From positions 1-54,925 of the forward strand of contig JAFZRT010000002.1 of assembly GCA_017619735.1 (NCBI GenBank): 54,925 nucleotides of DNA, given 5' to 3'. Positions 7,544 to 15,207 of the stretch are shown one piece after another. Numbering within the stretch: the first letter of the stretch is position 1; each line of letters begins with the position of its first letter. Under the pieces are notes generated by a model. It saw only the letters and a list, made by a program, of their open reading frames with translations, ran no database searches and was not told the origin of the DNA. The position numbers were made by a program, and so were the translations under genes. This DNA is from Clostridia bacterium (GTDB lineage Bacteria; Bacillota; Clostridia; Christensenellales; CAG-138).

Positions 7544-8203
7544 ATGAACAAAGTCACAACCGTTGAAGAAGCCTTCTCCCACATCAAGGACGGCGATACC
7601 ATCATGGTGGGCGGCTTCCTTATGTGCGGCAGTCCCGAGTATCTCATCCACACCTTCCTGGATCATCCCGCAAAGGGCCTCACCATCGTCAATAACGACA
7701 TGGGCGAGTACGGTTCCAGCCTGACTCCCCTTCTTGCCAGCGGCCGCGTTACCGACCTCGTCTGCACTTGGATCGTGCGCAATCCCGCCGCTCAGGAGAT
7801 GTACAAGGCCAATCCCAAGTGCCTGCACATCAATCCCCAGGGCACTCTGACCGAGCGTATCCGCGCCGGCGGATTCGGCATCGCCGCGTTCTACACCCCC
7901 ACCGGCGTAGGCACCATCATCGAAGAGGGCAAGGACACTCGTTGGTTCAACGGCCGCAAGTACATCATGGAGACCGCGCTCCGTGCGAACGTCGCCTTCA
8001 TCCATGCCGAAGTGGCCGACGAGATGGGCAATATCTTCATGAAGGGCTCCTCCAAGAACTACAACGCCGCCATGGCGACGGCCGCGGATTACGTCATAGT
8101 CGAGGCGAACAACATCGTTCCCGTCGGCGGCATCGATCCCGAGCTCATAACCGTTTCCGGCATATACGTCAACGCCGTAGTGCCCGTTCCCAAGAAGGAC
8201 TAA
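7544..8203 (+). CDS. ctfA: 3-oxoacid CoA-transferase, subunit A
   Basis: A 219-residue alpha subunit of a two-subunit family I CoA-transferase (AtoD/CtfA/ScoA type). The N-terminus has the CoA-binding pattern DGDTIMVGGFLMCGSP, and TERIRAGGFGIAAFYTPTG near residues 105-123 is typical. With subunit B it moves CoA between an acyl-CoA and a short-chain acid; with the downstream thiolase, acetoacetate/acetoacetyl-CoA is the likely partner. Acceptor preference (acetate or butyrate) cannot be read from sequence. AGGAGG precedes the ATG, and subunit B follows after 13 bases. Confidence 0.92.
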   Translation: MNKVTTVEEAFSHIKDGDTIMVGGFLMCGSPEYLIHTFLDHPAKGLTIVNNDMGEYGSSLTPLLASGRVTDLVCTWIVRNPAAQEMYKANPKCLHINPQGTLTERIRAGGFGIAAFYTPTGVGTIIEEGKDTRWFNGRKYIMETALRANVAFIHAEVADEMGNIFMKGSSKNYNAAMATAADYVIVEANNIVPVGGIDPELITVSGIYVNAVVPVPKKD

Positions 8204-8216
8204 TGAGGTAAAGACT

Positions 8217-8870
8217 ATGGATAACAAGAATATCATCGCAAGGCGAATCGCTCAGATGCTCCATGACGGCGAGGTCGTGAATCTCGGCGTCGGTATCCCC
8301 CAGCTCGTTGCAAACTGGCTCCCCGAGGGCGTTGAGCTCATCATCCACGCCGAGAACGGCATCATCGGCGCGGGCGGCTACTCCGCCGAAGGCGAGGGCG
8401 ATCCCAACGTCGTCGACGCGGGCGGCATGATGATCGACGTCAAGCCCGGCGCGCAGTTCATAATCTCCACCGACTCCTTCGGCGCCATCCGCGGCGGCCA
8501 TATCGATATGACCATACTGGGCGCCTACCAGGTCGACTCCAAGGGCAATCTTGCCAACTGGTGCCTGCCCAACAAGATGGGCGGCATCGGCGGCGCCATG
8601 GACCTCGTTTCCGGCGCGAAGCAGGTCGTTATCGCCATGGAGCACACCCAGAAGGGCAATCCCAAGATCGTCGAAAACTGCACCTACCCCCTTACCGGCG
8701 CGGGCGTTGTCGACTACATAGTGACCGAGATGGGCTTCATGCACGTCACCGACAAGGGCATCGTGCTTGAGGAGATCAACCCCAACTACACCGTCGAGCA
8801 GGTGCTTGCCGCCACCGACGCGAGGCTGATCATCCCCGTGAACCTCAAGGCCATGGACATCATCGACTGA
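8217..8870 (+). CDS. ctfB: 3-oxoacid CoA-transferase, subunit B
   Basis: A 217-residue beta subunit carrying the catalytic glutamate, E46 in HAENGIIGAG (family pattern S/A-E-N-G), which forms the glutamyl-CoA intermediate. NLGVGIPQLVANWLP (about 22-36) is the conserved oxyanion/CoA region. It pairs with the preceding subunit A. A stable hairpin at 8879-8898 separates it from thlA, so it may tune thiolase expression relative to the transferase. Confidence 0.93.
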   Translation: MDNKNIIARRIAQMLHDGEVVNLGVGIPQLVANWLPEGVELIIHAENGIIGAGGYSAEGEGDPNVVDAGGMMIDVKPGAQFIISTDSFGAIRGGHIDMTILGAYQVDSKGNLANWCLPNKMGGIGGAMDLVSGAKQVVIAMEHTQKGNPKIVENCTYPLTGAGVVDYIVTEMGFMHVTDKGIVLEEINPNYTVEQVLAATDARLIIPVNLKAMDIID

Positions 8871-8878
8871 TGAATATC

Positions 8879-8898
8879 GGGCAGGCGTTCGCCTGCCC
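8879..8898 (+). terminator. Intercistronic hairpin between ctfB and thlA
   Basis: Perfect stem GGGCAGGC/GCCTGCCC with loop GTTC, followed by only a loose T-rich stretch (TTATCAATTATT). It is more likely an attenuating or mRNA-protecting hairpin than a full terminator. Confidence 0.6.
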
Positions 8899-8928
8899 TT
8901 ATCAATTATTATACGGAGGTAAATCTTA

Positions 8929-10116
8929 ATGTCTAAAGAAGTTGTCATAGCGAGTGCAGTACGTACGGCCGTCGGTACCTTCGGCGGTTCTTTGAAGGAT
9001 GTCCCCGCCGTTGAGCTGGGCGCCATCGTCATAAAGGAAGCCGTCCGCCGCGCGGGCATCAACCCCGGCGACGTCGACGAAGTCATAATGGGCTGCGTGC
9101 TCCAGGGCGGCCTCGGTCAGAGCGTCGCCCGCCAAGCGAGCGTGAAGGCCGGCATCCCCGTTGAGGTCCCCGCCGAGACGATCAACAACGTCTGCGGTTC
9201 CGGTCTTAAGGCCGTCAACCTTGCCGCCGCCATGATAATGGCCGGCGAAGCCGACTGCATGGTCGTCGGCGGTATGGAGAACATGAGCGCTACCGCTTAC
9301 GCCATCCCGCAGGCCCGCTACGGCTACCGTATGAGCATGCCCACCGCCAACATCGTCGATATGATGGTCAAGGACGGTCTTTGGGAGGCCTTCAACGATT
9401 ACCACATGGGCATCACCGCGGAGAACGTCGCCGAGCAGTGGGGCATCACCCGCGAGATGCAGGATGAGTTCGCGCTCCGCAGCCAGCAGAACACCGCCAA
9501 GGCCCAGGAGGAGGGCAAGTTCGACGAGGAGATAATCCCCGTCATGGTCAAGGTCAAGAAGGAGATGGTCGAGTTCAAGAAGGACGAGCACAACCGTCCC
9601 GGTACCACGATGGAAGCCCTCGCCAAGCTCCGTCCCGCCTTCAAGAAGGACGGCACCGTCACCGCGGGCAACGCCTCCGGCATCAATGACGGCGCAGCTG
9701 CGGTCGTTATCATGAGCGCCGAAAAGGCCGCCGAGCTCGGCGTTAAGCCCATGGCGAAGTTCGTCTGCGGCGCCAGCGCGGGCGTTGAGCCCAGCATCAT
9801 GGGCGTCGGCCCCGTCGCCGCCACCCGCAAGGCCATGAAGAAGGCCGGCATGACGATCGATCAGTTCGACCGCATCGAGGCCAACGAGGCGTTCGCCGCT
9901 CAGTCCCTCGCCGTCGGCAAGGATCTCGGCTGGGACATCAACAAGGTCAACGTAAACGGCGGCGCGATCTCCATCGGCCACCCCATCGGCGCTTCCGGCT
10001 GCCGCATACTCGTCACCCTGCTCTATGAGCTCAAGCACTCCGGCCTCAAGACCGGCCTCGCCACGCTCTGCGTCGGCGGCGGCATGGGCGTAGCCACCAT
10101 TGTCGAAGCGATGTAA
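8929..10116 (+). CDS. thlA: Acetyl-CoA C-acetyltransferase (thiolase)
   Basis: A 395-residue thiolase of normal length. The acyl-accepting cysteine is C89 in [11 protein letters not shown]. The second half has [10 protein letters not shown] (His near 351) and LCVGGGMG (Cys near 381). It condenses two acetyl-CoA to acetoacetyl-CoA or runs the reverse. Together with CtfAB it would link acetyl-CoA, acetoacetyl-CoA and acetoacetate, as in butyrate or acetone-type fermentation. Neither acetoacetate decarboxylase nor the crotonase/butyryl-CoA dehydrogenase genes are in the window. AGGAGG-type site GGAGGT precedes the ATG. Confidence 0.95.
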   Translation: MSKEVVIASAVRTAVGTFGGSLKDVPAVELGAIVIKEAVRRAGINPGDVDEVIMGCVLQGGLGQSVARQASVKAGIPVEVPAETINNVCGSGLKAVNLAAAMIMAGEADCMVVGGMENMSATAYAIPQARYGYRMSMPTANIVDMMVKDGLWEAFNDYHMGITAENVAEQWGITREMQDEFALRSQQNTAKAQEEGKFDEEIIPVMVKVKKEMVEFKKDEHNRPGTTMEALAKLRPAFKKDGTVTAGNASGINDGAAAVVIMSAEKAAELGVKPMAKFVCGASAGVEPSIMGVGPVAATRKAMKKAGMTIDQFDRIEANEAFAAQSLAVGKDLGWDINKVNVNGGAISIGHPIGASGCRILVTLLYELKHSGLKTGLATLCVGGGMGVATIVEAM

Positions 10117-10134
10117 ACACTGTCATCAATAAAG

Positions 10135-10160
10135 AAAGAGCCCGATCTCTCGGGCTCTTT
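10135..10160. terminator. Bidirectional terminator between thlA and the lipoprotein gene
   Basis: Perfect 11-base arms AAAGAGCCCGA (10135-10145) and TCGGGCTCTTT (10150-10160). The T-rich end on each strand serves both convergent genes. Confidence 0.88.
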
Positions 10161-10184
10161 CATTATGCTTATCTTGATACTTCA

Positions 10185-11903
10185 TCAGTCTGCATATGGC
10201 ATTTCCGCGTATTTGTCCTGATTGACTCCGTTGAGGTAGACCGGGAATCCTTCTCTGCCGAACGTGACCTCCACGCGGCCGATCCTGCCGTCCTCGAGCT
10301 CCACCTTTACGAATGTCTCGCGGTCGGTGGAGTAGGGCTTTATCTTGTCCCCCCTGTGGAGGGTCTTCGTCTTGCCGTTTTCGAGAGTGACCTTGAGATC
10401 CCTCTTCAGCGTAAGCTCCAAGTTGCAGTTATAGGTGTATTCCTCGTCGATGATCTGAATGCCCTCTGCGGTCACCGTGAAGCGGTTGAACACGAAATGC
10501 GTGCCGAGTATCTCCGTGCGTCTCGCAAAGTCGAGCCCGTGCTCCGCGCTGAACGCGTAGTCCTCGGGAAGTTCCTGACTGTACCAGTTGATCAGGCGGC
10601 CTTCTGCCTCGACCACGACGTCTATGTATTTGACGAACACGTCGAAGCCGGAGCCGTCGTCCTTAAGGCGGAATACATAAGTCACGGGATCGCCGTCGCA
10701 CATATCGTAGCAGAGCACGACCTCTATGTGACCGTCGTCGGGATCGAAGTCCACCGCGGCTGCTATGATATCTCCGCCCTCGGATCCTGCGGGGAAGTAA
10801 TACGGCTCGTCGGGCTTCGCGGCAAGGGTGATCAGAACGTTGATCATGTCCTCCGCGTAGTCATCGGTATCCTTCTGGGAAACGAGTATCGAATCGGGCT
10901 TTCCGTCGCCGTCGAGGTCGATATGGGCGGGAACGAAGGGCTTGATCTCACAGAAGTAGTCGCCCTCCTTCTGGGGCTCCGGCGCGGGAGGCGCGGAGAA
11001 CTTTGCGATATAGCGGTGATCGCCGCTGATGGGAGCGTCTATCCCTTCGCCGGCAAGCTGCAGATGCATCTCTTCGGAGACAAGGTTGCCGTCCTCGTCG
11101 AACCAGCCGAGGAAGTCGTTGTAATAGTTCTTGATGGCGGTCGCGGTCACCCTGTATTTGCCGTCCACCATCGCGCTGGAGGCCTTGACAGAGCCGGGGC
11201 CCTCCGCCGTCAGATCGAGCGTGAAGGGATACTCGTCGCCCATGAGGGAACAGTATACGTGCGTCGCGGACCCGAGATTGAGCTGATCGATAAAGCCCGC
11301 CTCGATGTACGCCTCTCCCTCCGCGTTACCGGCGTAGACCATGCAGCCGCCCGTGAGCATCGGGCAGTCCTTGATCGTGATCTTGTCAAACGTCGTGTAC
11401 CAGATCTTGACGCTTTGGAGCCGCTCAAAGCCCGTGAGGTCCAACTCCGCGGGCACGACTTCGCTTGCGGGATAGAATGATATCTCGGTAGCATAGCCGT
11501 CCTCGTCCCACTTGACCCAGTGGTATTGCGTGTACCACGTCGAGGGATCGTCGATGGAGTAGAAAACGTCGTCTTCAAAGTAATGATCGCCCCAGCAGTC
11601 CTCGCCGAGCGTCATGCCGTATTTCAGACGGGTGGAGAAGAGCTCCCTGAGCACGAGATAATCGTGCGCGTTGTAACCCGCCGGTACGTAGGCGCCGGGA
11701 TACTGCGTCTCGCCGGGATCGGGGCTCGTCTCGGGAGCTTCGGTCGTTTCCGGAGCTTCGGTCGTTTCCGGAGCTTCGGTCATATCCGCCGTGGGCTTGT
11801 CGGGCTCTTCGGGCCCGGGGACCGAGGCGGGGACGCCCGCCTTGCACGCGGCGAAGGACAGTACCATGACGAGAATGATGACCAATGAAAGGATGCGTTT
11901 CAT
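10185..11903 (-). CDS. Secreted lipoprotein of unknown function
   Basis: A 572-residue protein. A basic N-terminus and hydrophobic helix end in the lipobox LSFAAC with the lipidated Cys at position 20. A Pro/Thr/Glu linker follows (repeated EAPETT units, about 40-65), as often seen next to the cell wall. The middle is beta-rich with no family I recognise. HIDLDGDGKPDSILVS (near 330) is a calcium-loop/FG-GAP-like motif. GGGAGG precedes the ATG. The leader holds a perfect dyad at 11923-11937. Function unknown. Confidence 0.8.
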   Translation of the reverse strand: MKRILSLVIILVMVLSFAACKAGVPASVPGPEEPDKPTADMTEAPETTEAPETTEAPETSPDPGETQYPGAYVPAGYNAHDYLVLRELFSTRLKYGMTLGEDCWGDHYFEDDVFYSIDDPSTWYTQYHWVKWDEDGYATEISFYPASEVVPAELDLTGFERLQSVKIWYTTFDKITIKDCPMLTGGCMVYAGNAEGEAYIEAGFIDQLNLGSATHVYCSLMGDEYPFTLDLTAEGPGSVKASSAMVDGKYRVTATAIKNYYNDFLGWFDEDGNLVSEEMHLQLAGEGIDAPISGDHRYIAKFSAPPAPEPQKEGDYFCEIKPFVPAHIDLDGDGKPDSILVSQKDTDDYAEDMINVLITLAAKPDEPYYFPAGSEGGDIIAAAVDFDPDDGHIEVVLCYDMCDGDPVTYVFRLKDDGSGFDVFVKYIDVVVEAEGRLINWYSQELPEDYAFSAEHGLDFARRTEILGTHFVFNRFTVTAEGIQIIDEEYTYNCNLELTLKRDLKVTLENGKTKTLHRGDKIKPYSTDRETFVKVELEDGRIGRVEVTFGREGFPVYLNGVNQDKYAEMPYAD

Positions 11904-11922
11904 GATGACCTCCCGGTTTATT

Positions 11923-11937
11923 GTGAACTCTGTTCAC
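11923..11937 (-). promoter_or_regulatory. Perfect dyad upstream of the lipoprotein gene
   Basis: GTGAAC-TCT-GTTCAC, 20 bases before the start codon. It could be an operator or leader hairpin. No clear sigma-A promoter is visible above it. Confidence 0.4.
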
Positions 11938-12004
11938 TTGCTTTCACTTATATAACGCACGAGGGCGCCCGGAGGTTCCCTGATAATACAAAAAATCTGA
12001 AAAA

Positions 12005-12535
12005 TTATCTTAATTCATCTTTGAAGCGGTCGAGCCCGCGCTGATCGCGGATTACGACCGTCTTTTCGCGGTACTTTTCCGCAACGGCGTCGTAACGGGC
12101 GAGCTTTTCGCGCGTCCTGCCGTCGTGCAGTATCCATCTGCGGAAGGCGCGGTCGAACTTCTCCGGGCAGCCGGGAGCGATGGACTCCCGAGACCTGTTC
12201 CTGTACCTGACGCTCCTTTTGAACGCCCGCGCGAAGCAGGCCCATCGGTTGAAGTTCATGTAGATTATGAGGTCGGCCTCCTCCATCCTGCGCTCGTATT
12301 CGAGCTTGCGGTAGTTGCCGTCGACGACCCAGCCGCGCTCCGTGTTATCGTCGAGAAAGGCGCGCATCAAACCGAGCTCGTCCTCCGTCTCCCTCTCGAC
12401 CCAGCCGGGAAGGAAATGGATCCTGTCGACATGCAGCACGGGCACGGAATACTTCTCGCCCAAAAAGGCGGCGAGAGTCGATTTCCCGCTGCCCGAATGG
12501 CCGATTATCGCTATTTTCATTCCCCTGTCCGTCAT
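12005..12535 (-). CDS. P-loop kinase-like protein (FlaR/topology-modulation type)
   Basis: A 176-residue P-loop NTPase of the group annotated as DNA topology modulation protein or adenylate-kinase-related. Walker A is GHSGSGKST near residues 11-19. VLHVDRIHFLPGW (about 32-44) and VVDGNYRK (near 74) are the family's acceptor-side motifs, and a lid rich in Arg follows. The real substrate is not known. The ATG at 12535 overlaps the recO stop as ATGA. A second Met five codons later has a purine run directly abutting it and is less likely. Confidence 0.8.
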   Translation of the reverse strand: MTDRGMKIAIIGHSGSGKSTLAAFLGEKYSVPVLHVDRIHFLPGWVERETEDELGLMRAFLDDNTERGWVVDGNYRKLEYERRMEEADLIIYMNFNRWACFARAFKRSVRYRNRSRESIAPGCPEKFDRAFRRWILHDGRTREKLARYDAVAEKYREKTVVIRDQRGLDRFKDELR

Positions 12536-13248
12536 CTCTTCACCTTGAATTCGAAAACGTATTCCGCATAGTCGTATATCAGGGGCTCCAATTCCCGCCG
12601 CACGTTCTCCGGCAGGCGGACGCGGCGCATCTCGCCCGGGTCGATGAGCATCATGCGCCGAAGCGCCTCCAGCGAAAGCGTGCTGACGGTCAGGAAAGCG
12701 CTGCCGCAGCGCTCGCACACCGAGCCGCCCAGCGAGTTCGAGAAGCGGACCTCCTTCTCCCCCCGCAGATCCCTGCCGCACTTCACGCAGTAGGTCAGCG
12801 CGGGAGCGAAGCCCTCCATCCTCAAAAGCTTTGCCATGAAGCAGAGCTCTGTGTCCTTCGGGTCGTTTTCGCCATAGGATATTACCGAGAGGGCGTGATA
12901 CACAAGCAGGAACAGATCGTCGTTCGGATCGCCGCGGTCGGCCACGCGCTCCGCCGCGTTGGCGATGCGGGAAGCGGAAAGCAGCTGTTCGTAGCTCTCC
13001 CTTATGCTGTAAAAGCTTTCGAGCACGGCGGCGGACGACAGCTGCAGCTTGCCCGCACGCTCGTTTACCTCCATCTCCCCGTAGGTGAACTGGGATGCGA
13101 ACGCGGCGAGCCGGTGATTGGGCTTCCTGCAGCCGCGCGCGGTAACGGTGATGAGCCCGCGCTCCTTCGACAGGACGCTCATGATCCTGTCCGATTCGCG
13201 GTAGTCCGTCGTGCGGAGCACTATTCCGTTCAAAACGTCGTTTGGCAT
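12532..13248 (-). CDS. recO: DNA repair protein RecO
   Basis: A 238-residue RecO. The N-terminal OB fold begins NGIVLRTTDYRESDRI with the RG-rich turn TARGCRK. The C-terminal half has a four-Cys zinc site, CVKCG near 161 and CERCG near 182. It loads RecA onto SSB-coated DNA with RecR in gap repair. In Firmicutes recO follows era, as here, but here an opposite-strand small gene sits between them. No strong ribosome binding site is seen before the ATG. Confidence 0.93.
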   Translation of the reverse strand: MPNDVLNGIVLRTTDYRESDRIMSVLSKERGLITVTARGCRKPNHRLAAFASQFTYGEMEVNERAGKLQLSSAAVLESFYSIRESYEQLLSASRIANAAERVADRGDPNDDLFLLVYHALSVISYGENDPKDTELCFMAKLLRMEGFAPALTYCVKCGRDLRGEKEVRFSNSLGGSVCERCGSAFLTVSTLSLEALRRMMLIDPGEMRRVRLPENVRRELEPLIYDYAEYVFEFKVKR

Positions 13249-13307
13249 TTATTTCAGAGGTTCCCGGCGCCCGTCGGGTGGGATAATAGCAAAAAAGGAG
13301 GCCGCAT

Positions 13308-13457
13308 ATGGACAGCTCGCGTTTGCTTTGGGAAAGGTTCGCAAAGAGCGGAAAGCTCAGCGATTATCTGGATTTTTGCGAGGAGAGGCGAAAGCGCTCC
13401 GCCAAGCCGGAGCCCGAGGGGCGCGGTAAGAGCAGGCCGCCTCAGTCGTCGGTGTAG
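13308..13457 (+). CDS. YqzL-like small protein, inverted between era and recO
   Basis: A 49-residue protein. LLWERFAKSGKLSDYLDF (residues 6-23) fits the YqzL family pattern L-x-W-x-x-F-x-x-[ST]-G-x(4)-Y-L-x-[YF]. yqzL lies between era and recO in Bacillus, on the same strand. Here the gene reads on the plus strand, head-to-head with recO (59 bases between start codons), and its last 16 bases overlap the 3' end of era. GGAGG at 13297-13301, inside AAAAAAGGAGG, is 6 bases from the ATG, so translation is credible. Function unknown in the family. The C-terminus is basic and probably disordered. Confidence 0.72.
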   Translation: MDSSRLLWERFAKSGKLSDYLDFCEERRKRSAKPEPEGRGKSRPPQSSV

Positions 13458-14344
13458 CCGAGCTCGCGCAGGGCGTTCGCGCTGTTGCGCCAGTCGGGCC
13501 TCACCTTGACCCACAGCTGGAGATTGACCTTCGTGCCGAACAGCGCCTCGATCTCCGGCCTTGCGGCGGAGCCGATGCGCTTCAGCATGGCGCCCTTCAC
13601 GCCGATTATTATGCCCTTGTGCGATTCCCTCTCACAGTAGATGACGGCGCTTATGTCGTGTATGCCGTCCTCGCGCAGGAATATCCGCTCGATATCAACG
13701 CCGATGCCGTGGGGGATCTCCTGACGCAGACATTTCAGCGCCTTCTCCCTTATAATCTCCGCGGTGATGACGCGCATCGGCTGATCGGTCACCATATCGT
13801 CGGGGTAGTACTGCGGCCCTTCGACGAGGTATCCCGCGAGTATCGCTTCGAGCTTGTCGACGTTGCGGCCGGTCTCGGCGGATATGGGGATGATATGCTT
13901 TACGAAGCTCTCCTTCTCGAGCCGTTCGCGCACGGTCTCAATGCCGTCGAAGGTCGAGATATCGCTCTTGTTGACGGCGGCGACGACGGGCGTATCCCCC
14001 GCCCTTTCGCGCAGGTTCTTTATGAGCGCCTCGTCCATTTCGCGTATGCCCTTCGACGCGTCGAGCATGAAGAGTATGCACTCGACGTCCTTCAGCGATT
14101 CATACGCGACCTTCAGCATGTATTCGCCGAGGCGGTTCTTCGCCCCGGTGACGCCCGGAGTGTCGAGGAAGACTATCTGATAGTCCCTGCGCGACACCAC
14201 GCCCGCGATGCGGCTGCGCGTGGTCTGCGCGCGCTCGGAGACTATGCTGATCTTCTGTCCCACAAGGCGGTTCATGAGCGTCGATTTACCGACGTTCGGC
14301 GAGCCTATGATCGTAACGAAGCCGGATCTGAACTTATCTTTCAT
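13442..14344 (-). CDS. era: GTPase Era
   Basis: A 300-residue Era. The GTPase motifs are G1 GSPNVGKST (near 14-22), G3 DTPG (near 62) and G4 NKSD (near 125). A C-terminal KH domain includes IIIGVKGAMLKRIG (near 250). Era binds the 3' end of 16S rRNA and helps assemble the 30S subunit. It starts 3 bases after the cdd stop within the ybeY-cdd-era run, so the operon links ribosome maturation factors. Its 3' end is overlapped by the opposite-strand YqzL-like gene. Confidence 0.96.
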   Translation of the reverse strand: MKDKFRSGFVTIIGSPNVGKSTLMNRLVGQKISIVSERAQTTRSRIAGVVSRRDYQIVFLDTPGVTGAKNRLGEYMLKVAYESLKDVECILFMLDASKGIREMDEALIKNLRERAGDTPVVAAVNKSDISTFDGIETVRERLEKESFVKHIIPISAETGRNVDKLEAILAGYLVEGPQYYPDDMVTDQPMRVITAEIIREKALKCLRQEIPHGIGVDIERIFLREDGIHDISAVIYCERESHKGIIIGVKGAMLKRIGSAARPEIEALFGTKVNLQLWVKVRPDWRNSANALRELGYTDD

Positions 14345-14347
14345 GCG

Positions 14348-14764
14348 TCAGTCTTCCATATCGGCCGATGTGAAGGCCATGGGCAGCAGCTCGCGCAGCT
14401 CGTGCACCTCGTAGCTGCCGTCCCTGTCCGCGCAGATGACGGGCATATCGGGGAGGCAGAACTCCGCAAGCGCCTGACGGCAGACGCCGCAGGGGGCGGT
14501 GTGATTGAGACTGTCGGAGATTATGGCAATGGCCTCAAAGCTGCGCTCGCCCTCGTAAACGGCCTTGAACAGCGCGACGCGCTCGGCGCAGACCGTCGGG
14601 GTGAAGGCGGCGTTTTCGATGTTGCAGCCGAGATAATACGCGCCTGAATCCGTCTTGAGGCATGCGCCAACGCGGAAGTTCGAATACGGCGCGTAGGCCT
14701 TCTCCCTCGCCTCGTCGGCGAGTCTCAGCATCTTTTTGATCTCAAATTCGTGCAGCTGTTTCAT
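14348..14764 (-). CDS. cdd: Cytidine deaminase
   Basis: A 138-residue homotetrameric-type cytidine deaminase. Zinc ligands and the catalytic Glu are in TVCAERVALF (Cys and Glu near 56-58) and PCGVC (near 91-95). This is the all-cysteine ligand version found in Gram-positives. It converts cytidine or deoxycytidine to uridine or deoxyuridine in pyrimidine salvage. The start overlaps the ybeY stop as ATGA. In many Firmicutes dgkA lies between ybeY and cdd, but it is absent here. Confidence 0.95.
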   Translation of the reverse strand: MKQLHEFEIKKMLRLADEAREKAYAPYSNFRVGACLKTDSGAYYLGCNIENAAFTPTVCAERVALFKAVYEGERSFEAIAIISDSLNHTAPCGVCRQALAEFCLPDMPVICADRDGSYEVHELRELLPMAFTSADMED

Positions 14765-15207
14765 AATCCTTCCTCGATCCTCAAAAGTATCTCCCTTTGT
14801 TTTCGTGTCATTATCTCCTCGTCGGAGTGGTCGATGTGATCGTATCCCAGCACGTGCAGCGTGCCGTGTATCGCAAGGAACATTATCTCGCGCTCCGTGC
14901 TGTGGCCGAGCTCGAACGCCTGCCTTTTCGCCGTCTCGACGGATATCATGATATCGCCGAGGTGCTGATCCGGCACGGATATCAGCTCCTCCCCCTCGAA
15001 CGAGGGGAAGCTCAGCACGTCGGTCGGGCGGTCGACGCCGCGGAAATCGCGGTTGAGCGCGTGTATGGTCCCGTCGTTCGTGAGCTCGATGCAGATCTCG
15101 CCCTCCGCGCCCTCATACATGAGCGCCGCGAGCGAGCCGCGCTCCGCAGCCAGCCGTTCGTCCTCCCTGTCGGGGACGCCGTTTGCAAAAACCTCGACCG
15201 TCCTCAT
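14761..15207 (-). CDS. ybeY: Endoribonuclease YbeY
   Basis: A 148-residue rRNA maturation and quality-control RNase. The zinc-binding signature HGTLHVLGYDH (near 115-125) is intact, preceded by TDVLSFPSF (near 66-74), which is also conserved. It overlaps both neighbours by 4 bases (pgpH upstream, cdd downstream), so the run is translationally coupled. Confidence 0.96.
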   Translation of the reverse strand: MRTVEVFANGVPDREDERLAAERGSLAALMYEGAEGEICIELTNDGTIHALNRDFRGVDRPTDVLSFPSFEGEELISVPDQHLGDIMISVETAKRQAFELGHSTEREIMFLAIHGTLHVLGYDHIDHSDEEIMTRKQREILLRIEEGL

